64,000 nt of DNA from positions 36,447,648 to 36,511,647 of the forward strand of contig CM055101.1 of assembly GCA_029204225.1 (NCBI GenBank). The letters run 5' to 3'. Position numbers and translations under genes: made by a program. The notes beneath the pieces were generated by a model. The model saw only the letters and a program-made list of their open reading frames with translations, searched no databases and was not told where the DNA came from. This document shows, piece by piece, positions 1-10,391 of this stretch (within the stretch, counting starts at the first letter, position 1; the number at the start of each line of letters is the position of its first letter). The stretch comes from Diphasiastrum complanatum. Taxonomy: Eukaryota; Streptophyta; Lycopodiopsida; Lycopodiales; Lycopodiaceae.

Positions 1-543
1 AAATGTAGACATTAACTTCAAAATGATATTTAATGTAAGGACTTTCATGTAAGTAGTTGGCTAACTCATCCACTGGGTGTGTAAGTAATTGAAGGACTGT
101 ATTACTTATTATAGTCAAAGTATCCGGATGGTGGACAAACCAACCCAACCAAACCTAGATCGAACGGATCTAAGCCCCCAAGCTATAAATCAATCTCAAA
201 GAGGAGTGAGGCATCACACCAGCAGCATACGACTACTAGTCTCACGAACAAGGATGCACTAGTGAGAGCCCAATAGGTATACTTATGTCCTCCAAGGCTC
301 ATGCACCACTAGTAGTGCACTGTGATACCTCACTGGACACCTCTGCAGCCTATCTGGGCCACATCATCCAGTTCCTCAATGACTCACTGATAAACCCATA
401 CAAATCCACCATCATGAGTTTAGGCCTACAACCATTAATTATGACCTTGTACATGTGAGGGCCCCAATTTCCTTATAGTCATAACTAACTTACGGGTTGT
501 TGGTCTGTAGACACGCTACCTGAGACCAGTCGTGGGCATGACA
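1..543 (-). mobile_element. Gypsy LTR, 3' LTR of a minus-strand remnant
   Basis: Read on the minus strand, this begins TGTCATGCCC at 543, directly after a purine tract (minus strand of 544-556), as a 3' LTR should. The first 350 or so bases match the Gypsy LTR that starts at 46180 on the plus strand, including the segments around 500-460 and 345-300. The match fades below about position 140. The far end is therefore not visible, and the LTR may continue beyond the window edge. Confidence 0.75.
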
Positions 544-1069
544 TTCTTCCCCCCTTATTTAAGTTCTGTCCTCGGAACTTAAAAGTAGGGAAGTTCCTCC
601 TTAAGCTCCCTTCCTATTCCCAGGAATGATCATCGTCTGTACGTCCCTTCCATCGAACTAGATGCTCGGTAACTATACGATTCCTTAATCGTTTAGTTCT
701 TGTATCCAAGATCTTTTCGGGTTCAAGTCGAGACACACCCGATGATTTATCCAACAGGTCCAATTGATCTCCAGATCCAAAATGCTCTCCTTCATGTGGA
801 CTCTTCTTGAGTCGGCTTACGTGAAATATTGGATGCAGTTGTGATCCTTCCGGGAGTTCTAATTGGTAAGCTAAGGATCCGATCTTTTTCAAGATCTAAT
901 ACGGTCCTCTGTTTTTAGGGGACAGTTTGTAATGCTTGCCGGTACGCATTACACTAAAATCCTTCGGGATTCTTAAATACACCCAAACCCCCATTTGAAA
1001 GTCTCGAGGCGATCATTTCAGATTAGCATGATGCCGGTGCCTATCCTGGGTACACTAGACATTCTCACG
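544..1069 (-). pseudogene. Gypsy integrase C-terminus and chromodomain remnant
   Basis: The minus strand encodes the end of a chromovirus-type Gypsy polyprotein. The frame at 892-614 reads KIGSLAYQLELP, then FHVSRLKKS, then a chromodomain-like tail with LVRWKGR and a DDHSWE end. Upstream (about 1060-900) the minus strand matches the region at about 45660-45830 of the plus-strand Gypsy copy (DRDKHYA and WVYLRIPKD motifs there). It lies between two LTR pieces in the same orientation, so gag, protease, RT, RNase H and most of integrase are gone. It is non-functional. Confidence 0.75.
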
Positions 1070-1266
1070 TCACGTCATCTAGTTCCTCAATGACTCATTG
1101 ATAGACCCAACAAATCCACCATCATGAGTTTAGGCCTACAACCATTAATTATGACCTTGTACACATAAGGGCCCCAATTCCCTTATAGTCATAACTAACT
1201 TACGGGTTGTTGGTCTATTGATCCCTAGCGTGGACACACTACCTGAGACCAGTCGTGGGCATGACA
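1070..1266 (-). mobile_element. Truncated Gypsy 5' LTR fragment
   Basis: A second copy of the TGTCATGCCC LTR end, starting at 1266 on the minus strand and nearly identical to 543-347. It stops abruptly at about 1070, where it meets the integrase remnant. Same orientation as the downstream LTR, so this is the U3 part of the 5' LTR of an internally deleted element. Confidence 0.7.
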
Positions 1267-2306
1267 GGTGAGGTTCATCAACTCATGGTAGTATGGTGCA
1301 ACTGGTAGGCAACTTTGTGTGTCTTGCTTTTTTTCTTGTTTTTGGTTTTCTGTGATCTCTTCTTGCTAGTTCTGTTGTAGGATTGCAGGAACTATAGCAA
1401 GATGATTCTTTTTCTCTCCTTGCCAAAATTTCTTGCATAAGGATGTAGGAAGATGAAGATTTGATGGATATAGTTCTCTAAATTGTGGAGTGTAGTATCT
1501 GACCATGGCCTTTTGCTTCATATTTCTCTCTTCTCCTATATTTTGGTATAATCTCTAGGTCCTCTACATTAAGATAAAAGGGAGTCGGGGAGAGGACATC
1601 TTTGCTTCATGTGCATGGTGCTATGAACTGCTATAAATAGGCCTCTGTTAAGTCCAAAACAACCAACCACTCGCTCAAAGAATGCCATCATTGCAACAGT
1701 TAGTTTCGGCCAATGTTTCATGGATTGTCGATTTGAGGACCATCAAATCGCAATCTTGATTTGACCAATTTGAATCAGATTTTGGTTCGAATTGGATTGA
1801 TGGAAAAACTCAAACTTTTGGAAGTATTGCCTGTTTTTTTTTTTTTTTGCTTTATTGTGTAGAGAACATCGAGAGGGAGTTTGAGAGGAGAGAAGGGGAA
1901 TTGAGAGAAGAGGAGAGCAGGGTGAGGAGAAGGTGAGAGAGGAGTGCTAACGAGAGAGAAAGGGGGGGGTGGGACAGGTATGTATAGGAATTGAGAGGTA
2001 TATCTAGTATGCTTTATGGACATTGGAGAGGTATGGCAAGGAATTTGGATTTTTATCTAATGTTATTTATGAATATTGGAGAGGTATGTTTCAGAATTAG
2101 GATGATGGGCCTTAGAAGTTAGAGCTTGCTAATAATTACAACTTACTAGTGAGTACTACCGTCTAAGTTAGAAGAATAATTCCCAGTTCTTGATTGTCAA
2201 GCTTGGTTCTTGATTTTTGAATTTCATAGGCTCCACGAGATACGAGATAGATGGTAATGGTTCATCACCTATTATGTCACAAACTTGTCTCTCCAAGCTC
2301 GTGAAA
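1267..2306. other. No gene recognised
   Basis: Unique-looking sequence with a poly-T run (about 1838-1849) and a purine-rich GA stretch (about 1862-1970). The open frames here are low-complexity and have no recognisable motif. The end near 2168-2306 may still belong to the Gypsy remnant that follows, but I could not align it. Confidence 0.4.
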
Positions 2307-2964
2307 CTAAGATGGCCGATGTGTAGAATGAACCTCCCAACCATGGGCACCCACTCTATGAGTCTTGCTACTTATTCCTATCACCTGGCACATGGCATCC
2401 AACCGTGGGTGATAGTCCACTTGGCTGGCATTCATGCTACCTGTGATAGAGTTAAGCCAGGCTTGGGTCCTAGGTAGACCAACAATAAAACCCATAGAAA
2501 GGCTTTCCCACCTTCCTGTAGGTATTTCAAGGAGATGTTGCAAGCCCATAGGACTTACTCTCTCGGCCTTATTCACATGACAAGCTGGGCAACGCTGGGA
2601 CGTACTCTCTTACGTCCCGCTAAAGTCGTGGCCAGAGATAATGCCTTCTTACAAGCTCACTGGTCTTATCAATATCAACGTGCTCCTGCGCAGGGACTAT
2701 CATGGCATTCATGAGTATCTTACAACAAAGATCCTTCATGTTTGGCACGAATACCTTTTCATTTCTCAAAAACATACCTTCATTCATGGTGTATGTTAGA
2801 TATGTACTGGTGTGTGCCTCTATGAAAGCGACATGCGAAGATGACTCTTTCATTTGGTCGACTCTCTTGCGTGCATCAGGCCACACACATTGACAATGTG
2901 GTTCCTTTTGTTGGGCCCTCTTGATCTCCTCCATGAGATCACTGTCAGCTACAGTAAAGCTCAT
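2307..2964 (-). pseudogene. Gypsy integrase zinc-finger and core start, broken
   Basis: Minus strand, two frames. The part at 2964-2620 ends in the Gypsy integrase N-terminal signature: VPNMKDL, then HVDIDKT, then RRHYLWPRL, equivalent to the usual HxGxxKT...RxxYxWPxL of the HHCC zinc domain. The minus strand of about 2620-2550 continues with CPAC and NKAERVSPMGLQ in shifted frames. The frame at 2576-2307 then carries PTGRWESLSMGFIVGLPRTQ, the usual start of the catalytic core. The catalytic acidic residues are not recoverable and frameshifts separate the blocks. Likely the same superfamily as the 37439-37915 fragment, but a different copy. Confidence 0.75.
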
Positions 2965-4222
2965 TCAATGCAGTATTCGTGATTATGTGTGCATAAGCTC
3001 TTTGGTTTTTCTATGTTAGTGCTTGAGTTGATTTCTTCTGTGCAAATCTGTGATCCTGTTTGCTAGAATGTTAACTCCCTCCCATTTTCACCTTACATTA
3101 AAAAATAAGTATTATGATGGGAGGGGGAAGGTGTAAACCCTCCCCTGCCGCCTCTTCACAAGCAAGAGTGTAATGGCCCCCCTTTGCACCTGCCTATGCA
3201 GGTAGGCAAGGTGCTATAAGGTCGCCACACGGGCCCGTACACTCTCGTAAAGGGGCTGGGGGCTTGGGAATGGTCATATGGTTTGGAGGTGACCTTGAAT
3301 TTGGGGGATAAGCTTGACCCAAGGTCACTAGGGTGAGGTGGCTTATGGATGGTGGTGACCAAGTGACCTAGGGGTGAGGTGGAGCCCACAAGGGCTGCCA
3401 CATATAATTGTGGCCATGCACATGCTAGGTGGCGCCCTTTGGCCCACCATCTAGAAGGGCTTAAGGAGGTGGAAAAATAGGTGACTAAAGGGGGTATAGG
3501 TGCCACTACCACCATTCACTTGCTTCACTTTTCCAATTTGGCTTAGCTTTGTTGACTAGCTCTCGGGTTTCCTAAGCCTTTTCTTCTACTGAATTCTTGT
3601 CAAATTGTTTAGTGAGCCTCCACCTTAGTGCAAAATGGACCCCGTGGTATCCTTTGGTGAAGGAACTTCCTCATCGTGTTATATCTGTCACTTCGGGATC
3701 TTTGTTGGACTGATGGGTATTTTGGTCCCATCTGGTCTCACAAAGCTATCTGAATCAATGATGAGGAATGCCTCTCTCTAGGCTCACTTATAAATAATCC
3801 TCAAGCAACCACTTAACCTCGATCCTTTCCTAACGTCGACAGATGGTGAGCCCCATGCACAATCGACACTTGCCACTTGGCAGTAGGCAAGCAAGTAGGA
3901 GGACCGTCCGACCCATGTCACTCATGCACTGGACCAAGTGTCCCAATGAGCATATGACACATGTCTGGTTGACTGGGTCACTCATACTTTTTAGGAGGTC
4001 AGTCCAGCAACCTCTAAATTAAGACCCAGTACCCTATACCAAATACAAAACACATCAACAAGTTACCAAAAACATACTATTTACATTTTCTTACAAAACA
4101 TCACAAGCCGGTGTGAGCCAGTAGTAATTGATTGCCAAATTTCAAATCTAGGATTGGCTGAAAGTAGACAAAGTAGAGACACACTAACTTCTTCAACTTT
4201 TGGTTTTGTTATGAATATGCAG
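2965..4222. other. No gene recognised; one imperfect palindrome
   Basis: No coding similarity seen. A 29-base imperfect palindrome lies at 3186-3214 (arms GCACCT and AGGTGC). Around 3330-3390 the decamer GGTGAGGTGG appears twice in a slightly GC-richer patch. The minus-strand open frame at 3156-3515 has no motif and looks accidental. The last 150 bases could be intron upstream of the GNAT exon. Confidence 0.4.
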
Positions 4223-4469
4223 GCAAGGAATAGGCTGGCAACTACTGAGGGCAGCAGAGGAATTGGCTACAATAAAAGGTTATAAACAAATGCATCTACA
4301 TTGTCGAGTGATTGACTCTGTACCTCTGCGTATGTATAAGAAAGCTGGGTATAAAATCATAGCAACTGACAGTATCTGGATTCTTCTATCCTTTCAACGT
4401 CGTCGTCATCTTATGGTGAAGAGTCTGGAAACCTTACAATTAGCAGGTGTGGATTTAAATCGGTTATAG
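4223..4469 (+). CDS. GNAT-family N-acetyltransferase, terminal exon only
   Basis: The last exon of a plant GCN5-related N-acetyltransferase. A splice acceptor (ATGCAG, AG at 4221-4222) is followed by QGIGWQLLRAAEELA, the acetyl-CoA binding motif A (Q/RxxGxG/A plus helix). If the split codon completes to Arg, the RRQGIG form typical of the family is restored. Next come KGYKQMHLHC, then VPLRMYKKAGY (motif B) and LLSFQRRRHLM near the C-terminus, as in plastid-targeted plant GNATs as I remember them. The frame is open to TAG at 4467-4469. No upstream exon was found in the preceding 1.2 kb, which holds no coding signal before Gypsy debris begins. Either the introns are very long, or this is a gene fragment. 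The exon itself shows no damage. Confidence 0.7.
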
Positions 4470-5154
4470 GTGAAAAGCTTTGAGTCCAAGAAATGAATGC
4501 CTCCTGCATAAAACTATATGACCTCAGACATATCACATGCATAAAACAGTAGACACTGCCAATCCGAAGTTTCTGCTTCTCAATGAAATTTGACTGGGAA
4601 CCTTTTGAATATAGCAAGTGTAAATTTGAGGTTCAGGGATTGTGACCAGATTCAGGGCCAAATGTAATCTTTTAAGAGCCATAGTTATATATATAACTAT
4701 GCTTTCAAGAAGGTTAACTTTAAGAAGTTTAATTTATTGGTGATTTCAACCCTCTGTTAGAAGATGGCTGCTGTAGGTAACAGAGTACTTGGATGGGCCT
4801 GCTTCATAGACTGAAAAGTTCTTGATCTGGAGATTGATGGCAATTGAGCTTGCAGATATGAAGTGAGAATTCTTATGCATGTTCTTGTCCCTCGAACAAA
4901 ATCAGGCTCTGTGATATTTGGCCACACCAACTTTGGTTATCTTTGATGCTTGAGCTTTTGATGTGCTTTGTTGAAGATGCTTATTTTGAGATCATCTACA
5001 AGCAGAGAAGTGCAGGAACATAGTTAATGGGCTTTGAAGTCGCATTTGGACTTTTGGCCACTTATATGGCCTGATCTAAGTTCAGGGCCACAATAGTGTG
5101 CAATTTAGAGGCATTTGTGGAATCTGGATGGTGGCACTTCCATTTGGAAGCATT

Positions 5155-5156
<2 letters not shown>
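4470..5156. other. Possible 3' UTR and flank of the GNAT exon; no gene seen
   Basis: AT-rich sequence directly downstream of the acetyltransferase stop. The open frame on the minus strand at 4411-4617 overlaps the exon and is a shadow. No further exon, repeat family or RNA gene is recognised. Confidence 0.4.

Positions 5157-5211
<55 letters not shown>
5157..5211. repeat. (GA)n microsatellite
   Basis: About 27 GA units on the plus strand with a single C interruption at 5191. Confidence 0.95.
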
Positions 5212-5865
5212 TCTTGATCTGTCTTTGGTATGAGGAACAATACATACAAGATATACACAACTAATAAGAGCTACTGGGAGCTGAAATTCATATCCTGAGA
5301 AAAAGTTATAGAAATCCTAAGACAGCCTGTGTTTAATGTCTTCTCAATTATAGACAAACTATTTGACAATAAAAACCATAGGTGATCATATTCACATTGG
5401 CTAAAAATGTATACAAAATGAATATCAATGTGCTGAAAATCCTGCTGAATGGTCAATCTTGGCCTTACGGTTGCCTGTTAGTGTGCCATGTACATGAAAA
5501 TGCATGACAATATTGCAAATGTGGCCATTATGATCTCTGGAAGACATCTGGGTCTTCAACGAGGTGAGTGGGTATCTCTGATGTGTGCCTGAATCATCAT
5601 CATAGTCATCTGAAATGTAGTGCATTTCACTCTCTACCAGTAGTTGTCCATCCAAATCCAATATAGCCAATTTTTCTAAGCATCTCTTACAACTTGGCTA
5701 TCACAATCTCAAGCTAACAAAGACCCATAAAGAATTGTAGGCATGTGCCATTTGTGGATAGATTCTTGGTGGGCTTTGCTGTGCATCACAAATCGATGCT
5801 CTCTGTAAAAGATAGCGTTGATGTCTGTATAAGTCGACCTAATCTTGGTAGGAGTACGAAGCTCT

Positions 5866-5954
5866 GTTGTAAGTTGATTGAGTTGAAGAATGACTCAGTT
5901 CTGAGGTCAACATTGTTGTAAGTTGATTGAGTTGAAGAATGACTCAGTTCTGAG
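5866..5954. repeat. Tandem 40-base duplication, period 49
   Basis: The 40-base block at 5866-5905 is repeated identically at 5915-5954, with a 9-base spacer between. Identity implies recent slippage. The surrounding stretch (5212-6746) has three short minus-strand open frames with no recognisable domain and no other feature. Confidence 0.9.
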
Positions 5955-6906
5955 TTCATGTTGACCTGAGGAATGTGGGTATCATTTGCAAATGAGTAGT
6001 ACGGAAAGAATTGAACTTTTAATTGATCGTGGCATCCCATGGATGAAGACATGATTGCTCGAGATGTTCTCAAATCTAGAGCTTTCTGGAATGCTCATTC
6101 CAAAATGAGAGCATTATGTTGCATGTTGTGATCTAGAGAAGACTGTCTTTTTGTTTTTGATAAAAAGGGGTTCGAGTTTTTTTTTTTTAAATGGTTTCCT
6201 AACTACATCCCAAACAAAAACATAGTAAATTTACCCTATGCACTTTGAAACACTGCACACCTATGATTTGTACATATTGGAATTATATCTGGTCAATAGT
6301 CAAGTTTATTATTGGTCTAACATACAAACGATTTTGACGTTGGTTATGTTCCCACCATTAAAGATGGCCACTTTTTACTCATTGTGAACCCTTTTTCCTT
6401 TAAAAGTTCCAATTTAACTGTGTTATTTTTATTTTTGGCATTTCACCAATTCATGTAATTTGTTATACCATTTTGGTGTCTATAATCCTAGATAGCAAAT
6501 CAATGATACATTGAGAATTTTCAACATGCAAGAGCACTTTTTGAGATTGTGATCAAAATCTCAGACTTATTGGCAACATGTAGAATATAAAAATCTATTT
6601 AGTAGAGATTTACATTTTCAAAAGGATATTTTGAAAATATGTGATCTTTTTTAGCTTTGGTGCAATAGTGGTAAGCTATCGTGACTGTTTGCTAAAAGTT
6701 GACGTGTCATTCCTAGTGAGTTTTTGCATTAAAATAAGTCTTTATTATGTTTTTTAATTCTAATAAAAACACTCTATATCCGACGACACACACACACGTC
6801 CAACTACTTCACTCTATATCTGACGACACACACGTCGACGCCGGTCCCTCACTTCCATTTCCCTCCCACATCCGACATTCTCCCTCCCTGCCTACAGCGC
6901 AGACCA

Positions 6907-6920
6907 CCCCCCCCCCCCCC

Positions 6921-6976
<56 letters not shown>
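6907..6976. repeat. C25 homopolymer followed by (CT)n
   Basis: An uninterrupted run of 25 C (6907-6931) passes directly into about 23 CT units. It forms one 70-base homopyrimidine tract. The overlapping open frames at 6747-7171 on both strands are translations of this tract and its CA-rich flank and are not genes. Confidence 0.95.
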
Positions 6977-6977
<1 letters not shown>

Positions 6978-7147
6978 CAGCGCCCGCAACCTCCTAGAGA
7001 ATATTCTTCCTCCTTGAAAAATCTTTCGCAGAATATTCTCTGTGAGTATTCTTCAAATGTTTCCAGTATATTTCCTTTCCTCTCTTCACCTCTGTGCCCA
7101 AAATTTTTTTTGTTGTAAATTTCTAATTTTTTTGGGAAAAAGTCATG

Positions 7148-7300
7148 GCAAAGGAGGTGGAGCTTCAACATGTGTCCTCAAGGGAATGTGTAGTTGATAT
7201 CTTCACCAAAGCATTGGGAAAGGACTTGTTCATGAAGCATAGGACTTCACTTGGAGTGTTTTCAAAGTTTATGCTTAAACTAGTTGAAGGGGGAGTGTGA
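7148..7300 (+). pseudogene. Copia RNase H C-terminal tail
   Basis: The reading frame carries KEVELQHVSS, then DIFTKALGKDLF, then RTSLGVFSKF, the standard end of a Copia polyprotein (the usual HIxxxxQxADxxTKxL block and tail). It stops with TGA overlapping the first bases of the LTR, as is normal for Copia. Everything upstream of this tail is missing and replaced by the microsatellite-rich region. A second copy of the same tail lies at 63301-63394. Confidence 0.8.
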
Positions 7301-7895
7301 GAAATTTCAACTAGTTTTGCTATTTTGGTCATATTTGTATATTTGGCAATTGAGGCCGATTTTCATATTAGATTTAGAGTTTGATTTTTCAAAGTTATAT
7401 TAGTCTAAAAGCATTTGAATAAACACTTTTGGAAAGTGTGAGAAACTATAGAACACGAGTTTTGGTGAGATTCAATTTGAGTAGTAGAGGCATTGAATCT
7501 AGTCACAAAAATAGTAAGGTTTATATTATGGAGGGAAACCAAAGTTTAAAGTTAGGTTTGGACCTGTTTTAAAAGGATGTAACTCATGGGACGAGTAGAC
7601 ATTCTCTCTCTCTTATCTCATTTCATACTTATACATGGTTCTCTTGGGTTCATCTATCCATTGGTGCACTATAATGGTGATATCTTACAATCTTGTGTGT
7701 AGAATGTTTATTTTATGCTATTTTTAGATTCACACGTGTGAAATACAGTACCTTACTATTTTTGTATGGACATCAACTTCATCATATCTTATGTTTGATG
7801 TTTGATTAGGTTCTTAGTGAGTTTGCATTTCTTTCTTTAAGTAGATGTTGATTTTTTCACATTGGCAAGATTGGTAGAGTCGATCTATTTCTAAC
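7296..7895 (+). mobile_element. Copia 3' LTR (family shared with 63390-64000)
   Basis: Starts TGTGAG at 7296 right after the polypurine tract GAAGGGGGAG. Closely matches the LTR starting at 63390 over at least 590 bases, to the shared GGCAAGATTGGTAGAGT-like segment near 7885. It contains the perfect 14-base palindrome TTCACACGTGTGAA at 7729-7742. The true 3' end was not determined. Confidence 0.75.
7729..7742. promoter_or_regulatory. Perfect palindrome TTCACACGTGTGAA (G-box core)
   Basis: A 14-base perfect palindrome with a CACGTG core inside a Copia LTR. CACGTG is the known G-box bound by bHLH and bZIP factors in plants. A role in LTR transcription is inference. Repeated in other LTR or leader regions of this window. 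Confidence 0.5.
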
Positions 7896-8289
7896 CAAAG
7901 ATTAGGTTATGGAAATGGATCTTAAATGATCTGAAATTCTTCACAGTTTCCTCCTTGGTGAAACAATCTATTCAAGACTCTTCATGTATATTTTTTCTAT
8001 CATTGATCTAGGATCAGATACAACCTATTTTGGTTTTATGTTTGCTCATCTGATACTTGCAAGAATTATAAATTTTTGTTTTGCTACCTACATATTTAGT
8101 CGTGTTTCTTAACACAGACTGCAGACCTACAAAACCACTCATTCTGCGCAATAGTTCAAAATCGGATCAAAGGGTAACCAATCCTGATATCTATTCTACA
8201 TTCGAATGTCAAGTATTTGAAGAACATTGGAGACCTGGCCATCTTCAACGACTTCAACAAATCAGAAAGCAATCTGCAGAGATGAATTT

Positions 8290-9120
8290 TTTCTCCACTG
8301 TCTGCAGTAACATCGGACGCAAACTTGTTGGATGCAAACTCGTCGTTAGACACAACATCGTCGGATACAAAATCATTGGACACAAACTCAAACCTGTTGG
8401 ATCTGACTGTCGGATGTAAACTTATAAAGTACCATCGACACTTTCCCAAGGCACCACAAAGTCAACCCTACGGTCACAAACGAAGACCAAGGGAAACCGC
8501 AATGTACCACCCAAGCACCCTCTTAGGGACTGTTAGGAATCGTCAAGCACTGCAAAGTCAAACCTTGTGGTTATATACGAAGATCAAGACACCTCCCAAG
8601 GCATCGTCAAGAACTGTCTTAGGGACCGAAAGGAACCGCAGAGGCAAAGCTACGGTTATATGCAAAGATCGAGGCACCAGAGGAAATCACAAGATCACGA
8701 TTGTAGTATGATTGCGATAAGCGTCATTTTCTCATGCCCTTGAAGCAAAGTCAAATCCAAGTGATGTACACTTGTATAGATGTCGTTGTGCACTACTTTA
8801 CAACCAAGTACACACTTAGAACTAAACTAATCTTGTAAATATGGATTAGTTAAATGTGATTCTTGTAACAAATGAGAACGTCATGTATAAATACATCTCC
8901 AGCTCTCATTAGCGAGGGTGCACAAGGGCGGAAGATTTAGCATTTCTATTACATCTCAATTTTAGGTTGTAACATACAATTGTTGCTCTTGCTCCATTGT
9001 TAATGTAATATACAAGCAACACTTCTCCATCTGTGTCTTACGTAGATGTTTACTAGGTGTTAAGATCTGATTGCATTACTCTATCTTGCTTGACGCGCTC
9101 GTTCACTCACTCTGACAGAT
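8290..9120 (+). mobile_element. Copia LTR-like remnant with GGATGCAAA and TACGAAGA motifs
   Basis: 8310-8420 contains repeated variants of CGGATGCAAACT. 8450-8700 contains repeated CTACGGTTATATACGAAGA-like stretches. The same kind of sequence occurs in the LTR at 58263-59411 (around 58430-58640), so this is probably a diverged LTR of that family. The frames at 8081-8711 on either strand are not proteins. Ends are not defined. Confidence 0.4.
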
Positions 9121-9124
9121 CATG

Positions 9125-9736
9125 TGTTAGAATTATTGGAAAAATCTATCTAATGTTGTGAGTAGGGGTCCTAAAAATGCCAAAGATGAATTAAGCTCTT
9201 TTGGCTTAGTAAAGACCCATCTTAGAATAAAATATTTAAGGTAGGAGAAGTAGAAACTCGAGCTACCATAGGAATTGCCATTTGTACTTTACATGCCACA
9301 TTTAATGCATGAAAAGACTAGGTGGCACAATTAGACATCGTGAGGGCTTGAATAAGTCTAGATAGCTTGAGAGGTAGATTCACAACTCCAATTCAACTCA
9401 AAGAAAAAAAGGAGTTCACGGATCTATATATATGTGATGTACTCTCATTGAGAAGATGATGAAATTTGTGTGTAATGCAAATTTGGAGACAAGCTCTTTG
9501 TGCCCTCTCTCTCTACATGAGTTTTGTACTTTCTATTTTTTCTCTCTAGTCGAGTTGAGGCATTTATTATGCTTAGTTTCATGTTTTGTTGACAGATCTT
9601 GCTTGTAACACAATAATATTTCTTGTATGATTAGCTTTCCTATTGACAAACAATGCTAGTATGATCTTTATGGTATTATTGGGCTTAGGAGATAAAAAAT
9701 ACATGTGCAGGACGTCCCACACGTGTGAATTCATCA
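9125..9736 (+). mobile_element. Copia 5' LTR
   Basis: Runs from TGTTAGAATT to CA, one base before or directly at the primer site. It includes CACACGTGTG at 9718-9727 just inside its 3' end. About 610 bases. No matching 3' LTR was found downstream, because the element is chimeric and truncated. The sequence before the LTR (TCATG) has no partner. Confidence 0.6.
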
Positions 9737-9748
9737 TGGTATCAGAGC
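9737..9748 (+). promoter_or_regulatory. Primer binding site, tRNA-iMet type
   Basis: TGGTATCAGAGC, complementary to the 3' end of initiator methionine tRNA, the usual Copia minus-strand primer site. It follows the LTR directly. Confidence 0.85.
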
Positions 9749-10391
9749 CTACCTAAGATTTACAAGCCAATCTAATCAAAAAGTTTTCAAATCTGATCAG
9801 ATTTCAAGCTAGAAATTGTCTAGATTCTACTTTCTAGCTAGTTTGCAGTTTTCTGGTGATTTAGAGCTTCAAACCACTTTGAATGGTCCAGATCAGGTAC
9901 TGTACGGAATTTCAGGTGTTGGCCCGTATGAAATCTGCCCATTTTCAGTTTGGTGGTTCTCTCTCACCTTAGATCCAAATTTCATGCAAATTAGCCCACT
10001 AGAAAGCTAGAAATGTGTAGAATTCGATGCAATTTAAATCATGACAGTCCAGAAGTTGCACAATCTCATCTATATGTGATTTAGACAAAATTTATAGGTT
10101 CTAGGCAAATTTTTACATACAAATAGATTGTATTTGAGTCAATTTGACATTTTTGGAGTATTTCACATGTGTGAAATTCAGAGAACCATAACTTTTGTCA
10201 TACTTCATCTTTTTTGATGATTCAAATCTTGTTTTAGAGAGATTGTCAAGCTAGTGAGATCTATCTCACAATTTTTTGCTTTGTCTTACATAGGATTTGG
10301 TTTTTTGCCCTTGATTGATTCCTATAGTGAGAAGATAAGCGATTTTTTTTCATCCATATTTTTTGATTTCTATCATTTTTTATGACTTACA

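Noticed and set aside
3156-3515. 119-codon minus-strand open frame
   Set aside because: Pro/Ser-rich with no similarity that I recognise; explained by a GC-richer patch with few stops.
5271-6073. Three minus-strand open frames of 61-95 codons
   Set aside because: No recognisable motif or splice structure; one runs through the tandem 40-base duplication.
6747-7171. Pro/Ser- and Arg/Glu-rich open frames on both strands
   Set aside because: They are translations of the C25(CT)23 tract and CA-rich flank.
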